DNA of 64,000 bases, taken from the NCBI GenBank assembly GCA_033239525.1, contig BSYO01000004.1:28744037-28808036 (forward strand). The letters run 5' to 3'. Positions 1 through 11,239 of this stretch are shown here, one piece after another (positions within the stretch are counted from its first letter, which is position 1; each line of letters begins with the position of its first letter). Both the position numbers and the translations under genes were made by a program. The notes beneath the pieces are model-generated. The model did no database searches, had not been told where the DNA came from, and saw only the letters and a program-made list of their open reading frames with translations. This DNA comes from Nepenthes gracilis (taxonomy: Eukaryota; Streptophyta; Magnoliopsida; Caryophyllales; Nepenthaceae).

Positions 1-42
1 TCCGTGGGATAATTTAACCCATTCCTTGGGTCCTTTAGCATA

Positions 43-2931
43 CTAGGACGAGTGCACAGGCGAAAAAGATCTTGGTGATCTAGACCGTTGCCTATCGATT
101 CGAGGGTGCCCGTTTTCTTTCCTCGTTTCCCTGTTGTGCAAATTACTCTCGGATGGAGCTATGTATACGAAAGAACCCGATGGCACGTCGTCTGATTCCA
201 TGAGGGGCTCTATGGTGCTAACCACAGTGCTCATCATTGGTCTATTTTTCGGCCTCTGGCTCAAGCACTGGTAAGCTAATCCAGCTACTATTTTTGCCCC
301 TGTTTCGGAGTATTGGCCTTCCAGTCTTGGGTCAATGATGCGGCTTAGCCTCTTTGGATTGTTTAATTGTGGTCTTGCCCAGTCGACCAAGTTTTGTTCC
401 TTAAGAGAACGAGTTTTGTCCATCGACCTCCGTCCCGTTAAAAGCTCCAAAAGCAGTACTCCAAAACTATATACGTCGCTGGCAGTCGTCAAATGACCTG
501 AAAACAGCCAAAACAAAAGGTACCGATTTAGCATCTCAGTTGATAAAGAAATCAAGAATATGACTATGATTGTATATACAAGTGAAAGAACATGCCAGTC
601 ATGATGTATTCAGGTGCCGCATAGCCTTGAGTTCCCATTACACGAGTGGAAACATGTGTGTCATCTCCTTCGGGTCCATCCTTTGCTAGCCCAAAATCAG
701 ATAGTTTAGGAGTGAACTCCTGCAAAAACGAGACAGTGTACGTGTGAAATCAGATACGTATTATATTTGAGTTTTAATTAATTAAATTTATTTAATGAGA
801 CAAGTTTCAAGAATTGAGGTGAGTTGAAAGAAATTAACACTCACAGAATCTAACAAAATATTTGAAGCTTTAAAATCCCGATATATGATAGGTTTTTCTG
901 GTTCATGAAGAAAGGCAAGACCCCTGGCAGCTCCCAGAGCAATTCTGATTCTCGTCAACCATGGAAGTGAAATTGAAAACCCTGTAACCACATAACCGTA
1001 ATTACATGTTTTGTCCACTCTATATAATAAAAAAATGACAAATAATCAATAATCGCACTAGTGGACTTCAAACCACACATCTCATCTTCAAATCAAGAAG
1101 GCATTGCCATGATATTACGTGAATGTTGTCCTACTGATATGACGGTTGCCCCCTTAAACCTCCATTGAGTAATTACACGGATATTGCATCAGCTAATTAT
1201 CATTGATGAAATGTAATAATTTAAAAAACAAAAAAGTCAAAAAGCATCGTATTTGTCTGGTTCCAAATCACCATTACTGCTGTGCAAAATTTGAAACAAT
1301 TGTCCGAGAGTGGTCTTTTCAAACTAGAAAACAAGAAGATATCACTTTCGACACCTACAAAACTAGGCCCTCGACCACAACAAGAAGATGTGCCAATTTC
1401 CCATTTGAAATAAATCTTTTCTAGTTTTTACTTGATCCGACACCCATGTTTATTTTTTTTATTTTATGAAATAATTTTTTTAAAAAAAATATGTCTATTT
1501 TCATAAACATTGCCTAAAACATTAAAAATTATAATATTTGTATAATGCACCATTTTAAAAAATTTTTATGCTTCCAAAAAATAAATTGAAACGATTATTT
1601 TAGGTCATTTATTTTTCATTGTGGTTCTGAAAATTTAATAGGGCATGAAATGTCAACAGAATTTGTTTATAATAGCTACATCTATTAATTATACTTTATA
1701 AAATTATTAATTGTTCAAACTGCTTTATTTTAATCACCCATACATAAGATACACATAATTTTAGAATAATACCCAACCGCAAATAAGATAACAAAACATG
1801 AATTTGTAATATTGAGAAGGATGCAAATCATTGCATGACTCCCAACAAAAGAGAAAAGGAAGAAGGAACATACTTCTAAATAGTTGATTCTCCAAGCTGC
1901 CGCGTGCCATGTATTCATACACTAAAAGCCTCTGTTCCTCTTCACAGCAATATCCTATCAACTTCACAAGGTGTGGATGCCTTAATTGCCCAAGGAATAT
2001 AACTTCAGCCTTTAATAAGAACAAGATCACCGAGATCTTATAAGGATGCATAGCAAAAAAAAAAAAAAAAGGAAGAAAAAAAGCTTGTTAACTAGTTGGC
2101 AAATAATGTTATTTTCCCTACCAGTTATCAAGTGTTTAATTATAGTGTCGTGTGACCATTAAAGCCAATGAACCATCTCCATGTGTTCACCCATCAAAAG
2201 TTATTCATACATTAGTATGTCACATTCTTTTTTTTTTTTCTAGGGTCATAATTTATTTGTAAGACTTAAATATTAGAAATATTTTTGTAAGCTATTGCAA
2301 ATTTGATGTCCATAGTTGAACAAAGCAGGATGCTGCAAGAATAAGAAAGGAACAACTGATATATAAAACTTTTACTATGTGTAGGTAATTAGATCATTTT
2401 AAATCTATCATATGTGCTATAATTTTTTTTGTAATTTAAGAGACTATTTTTATATTTTAAAGTCAGAAACCTCCCTATCCGTTACTGACAATTCCACTGA
2501 ACGAATAAATGGGAACATTTAGCCCCAGAAAATGCATTGCAAGAATGAATAATTACCAGCCATTCCCTATGCCCCTGAGAGCCGTCCAAGTCAAGGAGTT
2601 TAACAGCCACCGGCTGAGACTTCAAACCAGGCCTAAGCTTGTCGTCGATGAAGCCTTTGTGAACCGGCCCAAATCCACCTTCTCCAAGGAAGTTGGTGGA
2701 ACAGAAGTTCTGGGTGATCAACCTCAGCTCTGCAACGGAAAACGCATGGAGGTTTGATCCGACGAGAGAATTTGAGAGGTCTTCGGAGAGTGTTATTGAA
2801 TTTGGATTACTCAGCTCAGCTAAAGCGAGCCTCTGTGATGAATTCTGTTTCTTAGGCTTGGGCAGCGATGGTTCCTCCAAGATCCCACAGCACGGAACGA
2901 ATGCCCTCCATCTGAATTTTTGGACAGTCAT
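43..2931 (-). CDS. RIPK/PBL-like receptor-like cytoplasmic kinase (RLCK subfamily VII), five exons
   Basis: Cytoplasmic Ser/Thr kinase of the family that relays immune-receptor and growth signals at the plasma membrane. Inferred exons on the minus strand are 2931-2557, 2009-1874, 981-845, 719-596 and 497-43; joined they give about 408 residues, normal for the family. The start is the ATG at 2931-2929; nothing upstream in frame has an ATG. Visible motifs in order: glycine loop [16 protein letters not shown] lysine, catalytic loop [13 protein letters not shown] (the family's YRD form), DFG, and activation segment [18 protein letters not shown]. The N-terminus ([16 protein letters not shown]) has no glycine-2 myristoylation signal; the Cys pair could be acylated. 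The tail reading PSGSFVYI resembles RIPK more than PBL8. All splice sites are GT-AG except the last intron, which must be GC-AG (donor at 595-594) to keep frame. No internal stop is seen, so it is probably functional. Family assignment is firm; the RIPK orthology is inference. Confidence 0.9.
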
Positions 2932-5390
2932 CTCTGAGAAAGCTGCCTCCGTGAATTTTTTTCCTCCACCTTGGATCAAAAACGAAGCCTCAAGTGTTTG
3001 ATGCAGCCATTGTTATGAAGAAGAAGTCTTCAAAAGCCAATGAGAAAACAATTGCAGAGGGTTGGGAAAGAGGTGTTGCAGGGAAGACTTTAAATGTAGA
3101 CGCTGAGGATTAATATTCAAATCGACAACTACCCTCGGCAACCAAACACAGAGATAGAGGTTTCCAACTCCTTTTTTGAACTATTCTATTATTCTACATC
3201 TTATTGTTCTTCTTTTTTTCTGCTAATCAAAAAAAAAAAAAACTCGAACAACGTTGAAGTTTTCTACTTTTTTTTTGATAGATTGAATGAGTGATATGAT
3301 ATCAGACATAGATATATATATATAAATCATATCTTACGATATAAATAATCCAATTTGATTGGACTGATAATGACAAGGCTAACCTCCCTTGACTTTTGGT
3401 TCTTGATATCACAAGAAATGACAATACTTTCTTGCATAGCAAGTGTTCATATTTGGAGCCGCCACGAAAGATGAAAAAAAAAAATAAAGTTCCTCATGTT
3501 TGGAAATGCTAATATGAAGAGTTTTCGTATGTCAGATGGTGAGAAACAGCTATGGATTTAAGGGGGTTATTTCTCTTTGAAGCAAGCACAAAATATTCTT
3601 TAAGAAGCACAAAATCATTACCATTATTGCATAAAATTATCGTTGAACATTCTTTTATTAGTTTTAATTTTTGGGAACAGTGATTTTTGAGCGCTTAAAG
3701 TATTTTGAGCAATTGATTTGAGATTTTAATTTTCTTAAACGTATATTGTTGGATATAGCCTAAAACAAAGCTAACCCAATTAATTAATATAGTGAATTCA
3801 TCAATAGAAAACTCAGAAAGAAGAAAAAATCAATCAGCTCATTAAACCTAAGCGTAAAAACAAAGTCTTGCCTTAATAAAAAGAAATTAAAGTCGGATGG
3901 ATGATCAGATGATCAAATTGTCGAATGGTTGAAAAAACATGAAAAAGATTGGATTGCAAACTTAAATGTTTTGAAATCATAATTATAATTCAAATGATTA
4001 ATCTGATCAGACGGTTAATCACATTGAACGATTAAATAATGTAAGAGGTCAACTCTGCCAAACAGTTAAATCAAGTGAACTATGAACATACCTTATAGTT
4101 AACCAATGTAATGATCTTTTAATTAAGTTCAATCACTTAATATCACTATCAAATTAGTTGTTTCAAGAAAGCCTTCCACTTAGAACATGCATGAAGATAA
4201 TTAATCTATTCAGTTTTTAACTAGTATAATTAATCAAACCGTGATTAATTATTTCTCCTCAAAAACTGTTATCAACTAGAAATGAAGCTATAAATGTGTC
4301 CACTTTTCTTGAAAAAGGAAAACATAAGTCAAAAAGTAATTACAGAGTTTTAGCCCTCCTTTCACTTGATTGTATGCAAATTACGAAGTCGTGTCCTTCA
4401 TCTTTTACTCTCTCACATCCTCATTCTCTTTATCACCTTTTCAATTTTTAAAGAAAATGGTATTTAATTTGAGTATTAGATAATATATTGGGAAATTAAT
4501 TTTGTATCCTTTGAACTCTTACTTAATATTGTAGTGTGTAAGATTCCAATCAAATATTCAAAGGTTTAATCCGAATTCATTAGAATCATAATATTATTAT
4601 ATTTTTAAAATTTTAAAAAATATTTGAGATGCATGTTTGACTGTTTGAAAAACACGGTTTTTTTGTTTAACGTGGAGAACAGTAGAAACGAACCGGCAGG
4701 GGTAAGATGGGAAGAGGAAAAAATTGAATCCTCGAAGGGTTGTTGGTTTGCGGAGAACTTCTAGAAGGTGAGTCATGATTATGAAATAATGCAACTTCTG
4801 AAATTACCTAATAGACCCTATCGCGATAAGAACAACGAAGTGGGATCACAATGCTTAACACGACAGTGATTGACCCGCATCATACGATTTTAAGCCCAAA
4901 ATAAATATTTATAAAAGATGAGTATAGATAAAAAATATTTATAAATATGTGCTTGTAGAATTAAACTCCTCAATAATAAAGCTCAGGCTAGTTTTATTAC
5001 AATCAAAAAAACAACCTCTGGGAATATATTTTTTGAGTCGTGGGAAAATAATAAATTTTTTTTATTTTTTATTTGCATATTATGTAAGGACAGATGACTG
5101 AGCAGATAATAAATAATTAACTTAATTTTAATTGTCAAAAAAATGAGTTCCTACCTTCATTGATTGCTCAGTATTAACCAATAATACTAATCAATAGAAG
5201 ATGCAATGTTACCTATAAATAATACTATTGACCGACAATGACAGAATTTACCACCAGCGAGATCTACCTCTGGCAAAGCTATGGGCTACCACCTATGGTT
5301 TCAAAGCAAAAAGTATATTGTTATATAAAAAATATCATCCCTCGTCAAAAATTATAGTACTGTCATTGATTAAAATTTTTTTTAATTTCT
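2932..5390. other. Upstream flank of the kinase gene; no gene recognised
   Basis: The first 150-200 bases should hold the 5' UTR and promoter of the minus-strand kinase. Beyond that the DNA is AT-rich, with homopolymer A/T runs and only short open frames of biased composition. I see no domain, RNA gene or element border until the target duplication at 5391-5395. Confidence 0.5.
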
Positions 5391-5395
5391 TTTAT

Positions 5396-6076
5396 TGTTG
5401 GGGATCACTCCCGTGAAGAAGTCCGTATGATTGGATAATTTGGGTGGAGCATGAAGTTGCCGTTGTATAAAGAAATGAAGTTCCAGTCAACGGGGAGTTG
5501 ATCGGATGGACGGTCAACGGACTATTGACCGGTTTGGCGGAGAAGTAGGCCAGTTTCTCTAAGAGATTTCAAAAGAGCAAATTTCAGACGGTTAATGGAG
5601 ATGTTGACCGTCCTTGTGAAGAACACGGACGGCCCACTGTGCGCCGCCCACCAGGCAATGCAAAATAGTGCCAGCTCAGCAGATCTTCTGGAGATACACG
5701 ATCTCGGGCGGTTTTGCAGGAGCCGTATTTTTGGACAGGAAAATATTCATATTATTGGAAGGAATTGTTTCTATCCTTTTATGTATTGAATATTGCTCCA
5801 TATATCTTTTTATGTATGTAGAGTGGCTGTGTACTGGTGGGTGAGAGAGTAAGAGAAAAACGGTGAACGAGTGCTCTTCGATTTCTCTTTGTTCTCTGCT
5901 GTTGCCTCCAAATCTCATATAGTGAAACTCGTTTCACTGGACAGTTTGTCCCGTGGTTTTTCCCTTGATTGAGAAGGGTTTTCCACGTAAAAATTTCTTG
6001 TGTTCATTGTTCTTCTTCGTTCTCATTTCTTACTGTCTCGTTTAATCGGGAAGGTTGTCCGCCCTCTTTCCCAACA
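5396..6076 (+). repeat. 5' LTR of the Copia element
   Basis: 681 bp, same length as the 3' copy, with terminal TGTTGGGG and CCCAACA. The U5 part (about 5914-5996) carries a block reading CATATAGTGAAA then GGTTTTCCACGTAAAAA, which recurs in other LTRs of this window. The preceding TTTAT is repeated after the 3' LTR. Confidence 0.95.
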
Positions 6077-6078
6077 AG

Positions 6079-6089
6079 TGGTATCAGAG
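6079..6089 (+). promoter_or_regulatory. Primer-binding site (initiator tRNA-Met type)
   Basis: TGGTATCAGAG lies two bases after the 5' LTR. It matches the standard Copia primer site complementary to the 3' end of initiator methionine tRNA, where minus-strand DNA synthesis would start. Confidence 0.9.
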
Positions 6090-6094
6090 ACAGG

Positions 6095-9000
6095 TTCCAA
6101 ACTCTATTTCAATAGCATCCTCATCGTCAAAGAATCTGTCATTTAACATTGAGCAATTTAACGGACAAGACAACTTCATCCTCAGGCAAGAGAGGGTGAA
6201 GAACATTCTAACGAGGGAAGGGACAGTGAAGGCGTTGAAAAAGAAGGATGAAAAGCCTGAAAATCTGACCGACGATTAATGGCAAGATAAGAGAGACTTT
6301 ACAAACTGTACCATTAAGCTGTGCCTGGCGGACAACACTCTCCAAAAAGTTCTTGGTCTAACTGATCCGGCGGAGGTTTGGGAAAAGTTAGAAAGCTGTT
6401 ACAAGTCTAAATCCTTGACGACTAGGCTTCATATTAAAAAGCAATTTTATTGCTTGCAATTGTCGGAGGGATGGAGTTTTGAGAGACACTTGGATGAGTT
6501 TAACCGGATATTGACGCAGATGTCTGCTCTTTATGAGGAAATCAAGGAGGAGGACAAGGCGTTGGTCCTGTTGGCTTCCTTGCCGGCCACCTATGGCCAT
6601 ATCGTCACAACCTTACTGTTCGGCAAGGATACTTTGAGATTGGATGAGGTCATTGCCTCTTTACTCATGAATAAGTCCAGGAGGTTGCAAGGAACCTCAT
6701 CATCTTCTCATTCTAAGGTTCTGGTGACCGAATCCAGGGGAAGAAGTAGAGGTCGCCACCAAAAATCGGGAGAGAAGAGTCGCAGCAAGTCTTGATCTAG
6801 ATACCAAAATCTGGAGTGCCATCATTGTGGCAAAAAGGGCCATATCAAGAAGTATTGCTTCAAATGGAAGCGAGAAAATGCAGAGAAGTCGAAAAGTGAC
6901 AAAGGACGCGGCGAGGAAACGTCCTCCGTCTCAGTAGTCACAAGTGGGGATCTCCTGTTGACATGTCAATGAGAGGTGGCAAACTTGACAGATCTGGAAT
7001 CTAGTTGGGTAATTGATTCGGGCGCTACCCTACATGTCACGTCCCGGAAGGGACTATATGCATCCTATACTCCAGGAGATTTTGGAGTAATTAGGATGGG
7101 AAACAAAGAAATATCTCCTATTGTAGGCAAAAAAGATATTATTCTGGTCACAAATAATGGCACGAAGCACTGCTGAAGGATGTGCATCACGTTCTTGGCA
7201 TTCGCTTGAATGTCATCTCAATTGGTCGACTGGATGATGAGGGCTACTGCAACACCTTCTGTGAAGGTGAATGGAAGTTGACCAGATGGTCTTTTGTTAC
7301 AGCGAGAGGGAAAAAGTGCTCCGGTCTGTATGTGATGGAGGTCCGTGCCATGGCTGGAGATGTAAACGCTGCAATTTGCAAGGAGATAGAGAATTTGTGG
7401 CACAGGAGGTTGGGCCACATGAGTGAAAAGGGATTGTCTCACTTGTCCATGAAGGGTCTAATCAAAGGAACGAAAGAGAACGGGATGAAAACATGTCCTC
7501 ACTGCTTGGCCGGGAAACAGAGAAGAGTATCTTTCAATGGAGTTCCGTCAACCCCAAAAATCGGACTGCTTGATCTCATACACACAGATGTGTGTGGTCC
7601 GTTCAAAGAAAAATCGATTGGTGGTGCTCAGTATTTTATTTCTTTTATTGACGACTGTTCAAGAAAGCTGTGGGTTTACCAACTGAAGACCAAGGATCAA
7701 GTCCTTGGTACTTTTGAGCAGTTTCATGCTCTTGTGGAGAGTCAGACGGGGAAGAAACTGAAGACCGTCCGAAGTGACAATGGCGGTGAATATTTGGGAC
7801 CTTTTGATGCCTACTGCCGGTCGCATGGTATTAGGCATCAGAAAACACCACCGAAGACACTTCAGCTGAATGGAGTAGCAGAACGTACGCTCTTGGAGAG
7901 AATACATTATATGCTTTCTGAAGCAAAACTTAACGCATCATTCTGGGCAGAAGCACTCCAGACGGTGGCCTACATCATCAACAGGTCGCCGAGTAAGCCA
8001 CTAATGGGTGAAGTGGCAGAAAAGATATGGACCGGTGTAGAACCGTCCTATGATTATTTGCTAGTGTTAGGATGTAAAGCATTCGTGCACGTTCCAAGAG
8101 ATGAAAGGACGAAACTGGACCCAAAGACGATGCAATGCGTCTTTCTGGGCTATGGAGAGGATGAACTGGGTTACAGGTTTTATGATCTTGCCACAAGGAA
8201 ACTAGTCCGGTCAAGAGATGTAACATTTGCCAAGAATGAGATGATTAAAAACATTGGTAGGAAGGCAAATTGTAATGATAAACAGACGAAAAAAGTAAGC
8301 ATCGAAGATGTCCGTTCTGTATCAGAGACAGTTTCAAACGGTCAACAGAGAGTTGACAGGATTGGCGGTCTTGAAGCAATTGAAGATACTGGAGAGGAGG
8401 TCATAGTGCCTGATGATGACCAAACTGAAGCCATGCCTCAACCGGCTAAAGAAGTCGCTATTAGACGATCCTCCCGAAACAGACGACCGTCTGTTCGTCT
8501 GTCCTCTAGTGAATATGTAATGCTGACCTGATACGGTGAGCCTGAAGATTATGAAGAGGCTATGAATGGAGAAGGCAAGGAGAAATGGCTGGAGGCCATG
8601 AAGGATGAGATGAGTTCTCTTCGTGAGAACCATACCTTTGATCTTGTTAAACTTCCTAAGGGGAAGAAGGCTCTGAAGAATAAATGGGTCTTCCGGTTGA
8701 AAGCGGACGAGAACACCAAGGAGCCAAGATACAAGGCTCGACTGGTGGTTAAAGGTTTAGGACAACGGAAAGGAATTGATTTTGATGAGATATTTACTCC
8801 GATAGTGAAGATATCTTCCATACGAGTGGTATTGGGCCTGGCTGCCGCCCAGGACCCTGAGGTGGAGCAGATGGATGTCCGAATTGCATTCCTCCATGGA
8901 GAGCTTGAGGAGGAGATTTATATGGAACAGTCCAAAGTTTTGAGGCTAAGGGAAAGGAACAACTTGTCTGTCACTTGAAGAAAAGTCTATATTGCTTAAA

Positions 9001-10110
9001 GCAAGCCCCTCAGTAGTGGTACAAGAAGTTCAAGTCTGTTATGTTCGGCCAAGGATACCGGCGGGCTACTCGTGACCACTGTGTATTTGTCCAGAGGTTT
9101 GCTGACGATGATTTTATCACCCTTCTCTTATATGTAGAAGACATGTTAATAGTTGGACAGAATATTGACCGGATAAAGAAGTTGAAGGAGCAGCTTAGGA
9201 CGGTCATTTACCATGAAGGATCTTGGATCGGCAAAACAAATTCTTAGAGTCAGAATTATATGCGATCGGAAGGCTAGAAAATTGTGGCTGTCTTAAGAAA
9301 ACTATCTTGAGAAAGTGCTCCAATGGTTCAATATGGACAAGTCGAAGCCCGTGAGCACACCCTTGGCGAATCATTACAAGTTGAGCACTCATCAATGTCC
9401 GTCCTCGGATGACGAGAAAAGATACATGAAAGGTGTGCCTTATTCCTCTGCTGTAGGAAGTTTAATGTATGCCTTGGTATGTACCAGACCGGATATAGCT
9501 CATGCCATTGGGACTGTTAGCCGTTTTCTATCGAATCCTGGCAAGGAGCACTGGTTTGCAGTGAAATGGATCATGCGATACATTCGAGAAACTTTCAAGA
9601 GGTGCTTGTGTCTTGGAAGTGACATACCGCAGTTGGTGGGATATTCAGATACGGACATGGCCGGAGACATTGACACACGCAAATCTATATCATTATTTGA
9701 TAAAATTTACGGGCGGTGCAGTTTCTTGGCAATCCAAACTACAAAAATGTGTAGCTCTATCCACAACTGAAGCCGAATATATTACAATTACAGAGACGTG
9801 CAAGGAGTTGCTGTGGATGAATGAATTTGTTCAAGAATTGGGTCTTCAACAAGAGAAGTACAGTGTACTCTGTGATAGTCAGAGTGCAATACATCTCTGC
9901 AAGAATTTCTCATTTCACTCGAGATCCAAGCATATTGATGTTCGGTACCATTGGGTGAGGGACGTGCTGGAAGATGGTCTATTATCACTGGAGAAGATTG
10001 GTACTAAAGATAATGGTGCAGACATGATGACTAAGATTCTAACAAGAGGAAAGAATGAGACATGCTGCAAGATAGCCGGGTTAATGGATCCAACTTCCTC
10101 ACGGTCGTGA
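6095..10110 (+). pseudogene. Copia gag-pol polyprotein, broken by stops and frameshifts
   Basis: Gag runs from about 6120, with no ATG kept at its start. A CCHC knuckle (CHHCGKKGHIKKYC) lies near 6820-6860, protease motif WVIDSGAT near 7005-7030, GAG-pre-integrase and integrase core (HTDVCGP, DNGGEY) at about 7380-8000, reverse transcriptase from about 8560, and RNase H to 10110 (STTEAEY, DSQSAI). Visible lesions: in-frame stops near 6278, 6793, 6970 and 8529, and frameshifts near 7170, 8940, 9215 and 9690. The catalytic YVDD box reads YVED (about 9131-9142), so polymerase activity would be lost even without the stops. Closest known type is Tnt1/Tork, judged by integrase and RNase H wording; the exact lineage is not proven. 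Confidence 0.92.
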
Positions 10111-10119
10111 GGGAAAGTT

Positions 10120-10800
10120 TGTTGGGGATCACTCCCGTGAAGAAGTCCGTATGATTGAATAACTTGGGCGGAGCACGAATGTGCCGTTGTATAAAGAAAT
10201 GAAGTTCCGGTCAACGGGGAGTTGACCGGATGGACGGTCAACGGACTATTGACTGGTTTGGCGGAGAAGTAGGCCGGTTTCTCTAAGAGATTTCAAAAGA
10301 GCAAATTTCAGACGGTCAATGGAGATGTTGACCGTCCTTGTGAAGAACGCGGACGGCCCATTGTGCGCCGCCCTCCAGGCAATGCAAAACAGTGCCAACT
10401 CAGCAGATCTTTTGGAGATACATGATCTCGAGCGGTTTTGCAGGAGTTGTATTTTTGGACAGAAAAATATTCATATTGTTGGAATGAATTGTTTCTGTTC
10501 TTTTATGTATTGAATATTGCTCAATATATCTTTTTATGTATGTAGAGTGGCTGTGTACTGGTGGGTGAGAGAGTAAGTGAAAAACGGTGAAGGAGTGCTT
10601 TTCGATTTCTCTTTGTTCTCTGCTGTTGCATCCAAATCTCATATAGTGAAACTCGTTTTAGCGTACAGTTTGTCCCGTGATTTTTCCTTTGATTGAGAAA
10701 GGTTTTCCACGTAAAAATTTCTCGTGTTCATTGTTCTTCTTTGTTCTCATTTCTTTCTGTCTCGTTTAATCGGAAAGGTTGTCCGCCCTATTCCCCAACA
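10120..10800 (+). repeat. 3' LTR of the Copia element
   Basis: 681 bp ending CCCCAACA, followed by the TTTAT duplication at 10801-10805. It matches the 5' LTR over its full length without gaps by eye. A purine-rich tract ending in GGGAAAGTT lies just upstream and would prime plus-strand synthesis. Confidence 0.95.
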
Positions 10801-10834
10801 TTTATATATATAAAGTCAAGTCTAACCATCAAAA

Positions 10835-10982
10835 TTTTTAATTCAAATCTTACAAATTATAACAATTAATAAAATATTATAAGATACGATACTTATGCCT
10901 CAATATATTTTTTAATATTCAAATCAGAAGCATTTCTATGAAAATAAAAGGTAATAAAAATTTGAGGATAAATAAATGTCAG
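10835..10982. repeat. Direct repeat flanking the Gypsy remnant (left, LTR-like)
   Basis: About 148 bp beginning TTTTTAATTCAAATC. It aligns along its whole length with 14788-14934 in the same orientation, with many substitutions. Because the pair brackets the Gypsy pol, these are probably parts of its two LTRs. The outer borders are not recognisable. Confidence 0.55.
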
Positions 10983-11239
10983 AAAAAATATATATGTGAT
11001 ATGTACCGAAGATTTTGATTGACTTTCAACCTTATTATCTCGTTAGAAATTTAAAAAACTTTATCTTACAAATCGTTGCTAGATTTTGCAAATATTTTCC
11101 TCATATCTCGAGCGTGCTGTTTAGGACAATTGAATACTACTATCTTGGAAAATGATCGGCTTTTTAGTTTTTTTTTTTTAAAATATGGATATTTTTAACC
11201 TTATTAAAAAATGACAAGAGACCACATTCCTTATGAAGT

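Larger units (their letters stand above)
5396..10800 (+). mobile_element. Full-length Ty1/Copia retrotransposon (Tork/Tnt1-like), non-autonomous through decay
   Basis: A 5405-bp element bounded by two 681-bp LTRs. Each LTR starts TGTTGGGG and ends CCAACA. The 5-bp target duplication TTTAT sits at 5391-5395 and 10801-10805. A primer-binding site complementary to initiator tRNA-Met follows the left LTR, and a purine-rich tract (about 10109-10119) precedes the right LTR. Domain order is gag, zinc knuckle, protease, integrase, reverse transcriptase, RNase H, which defines Copia. A hand alignment of the LTRs shows about 44 substitutions and no indels (about 93.5% identity), so the insertion is old, probably a few million years. 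Multiple stops and frameshifts mean it cannot encode its own proteins. It lies against the Gypsy remnant to its right and may have inserted into that element's LTR. Confidence 0.95.
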
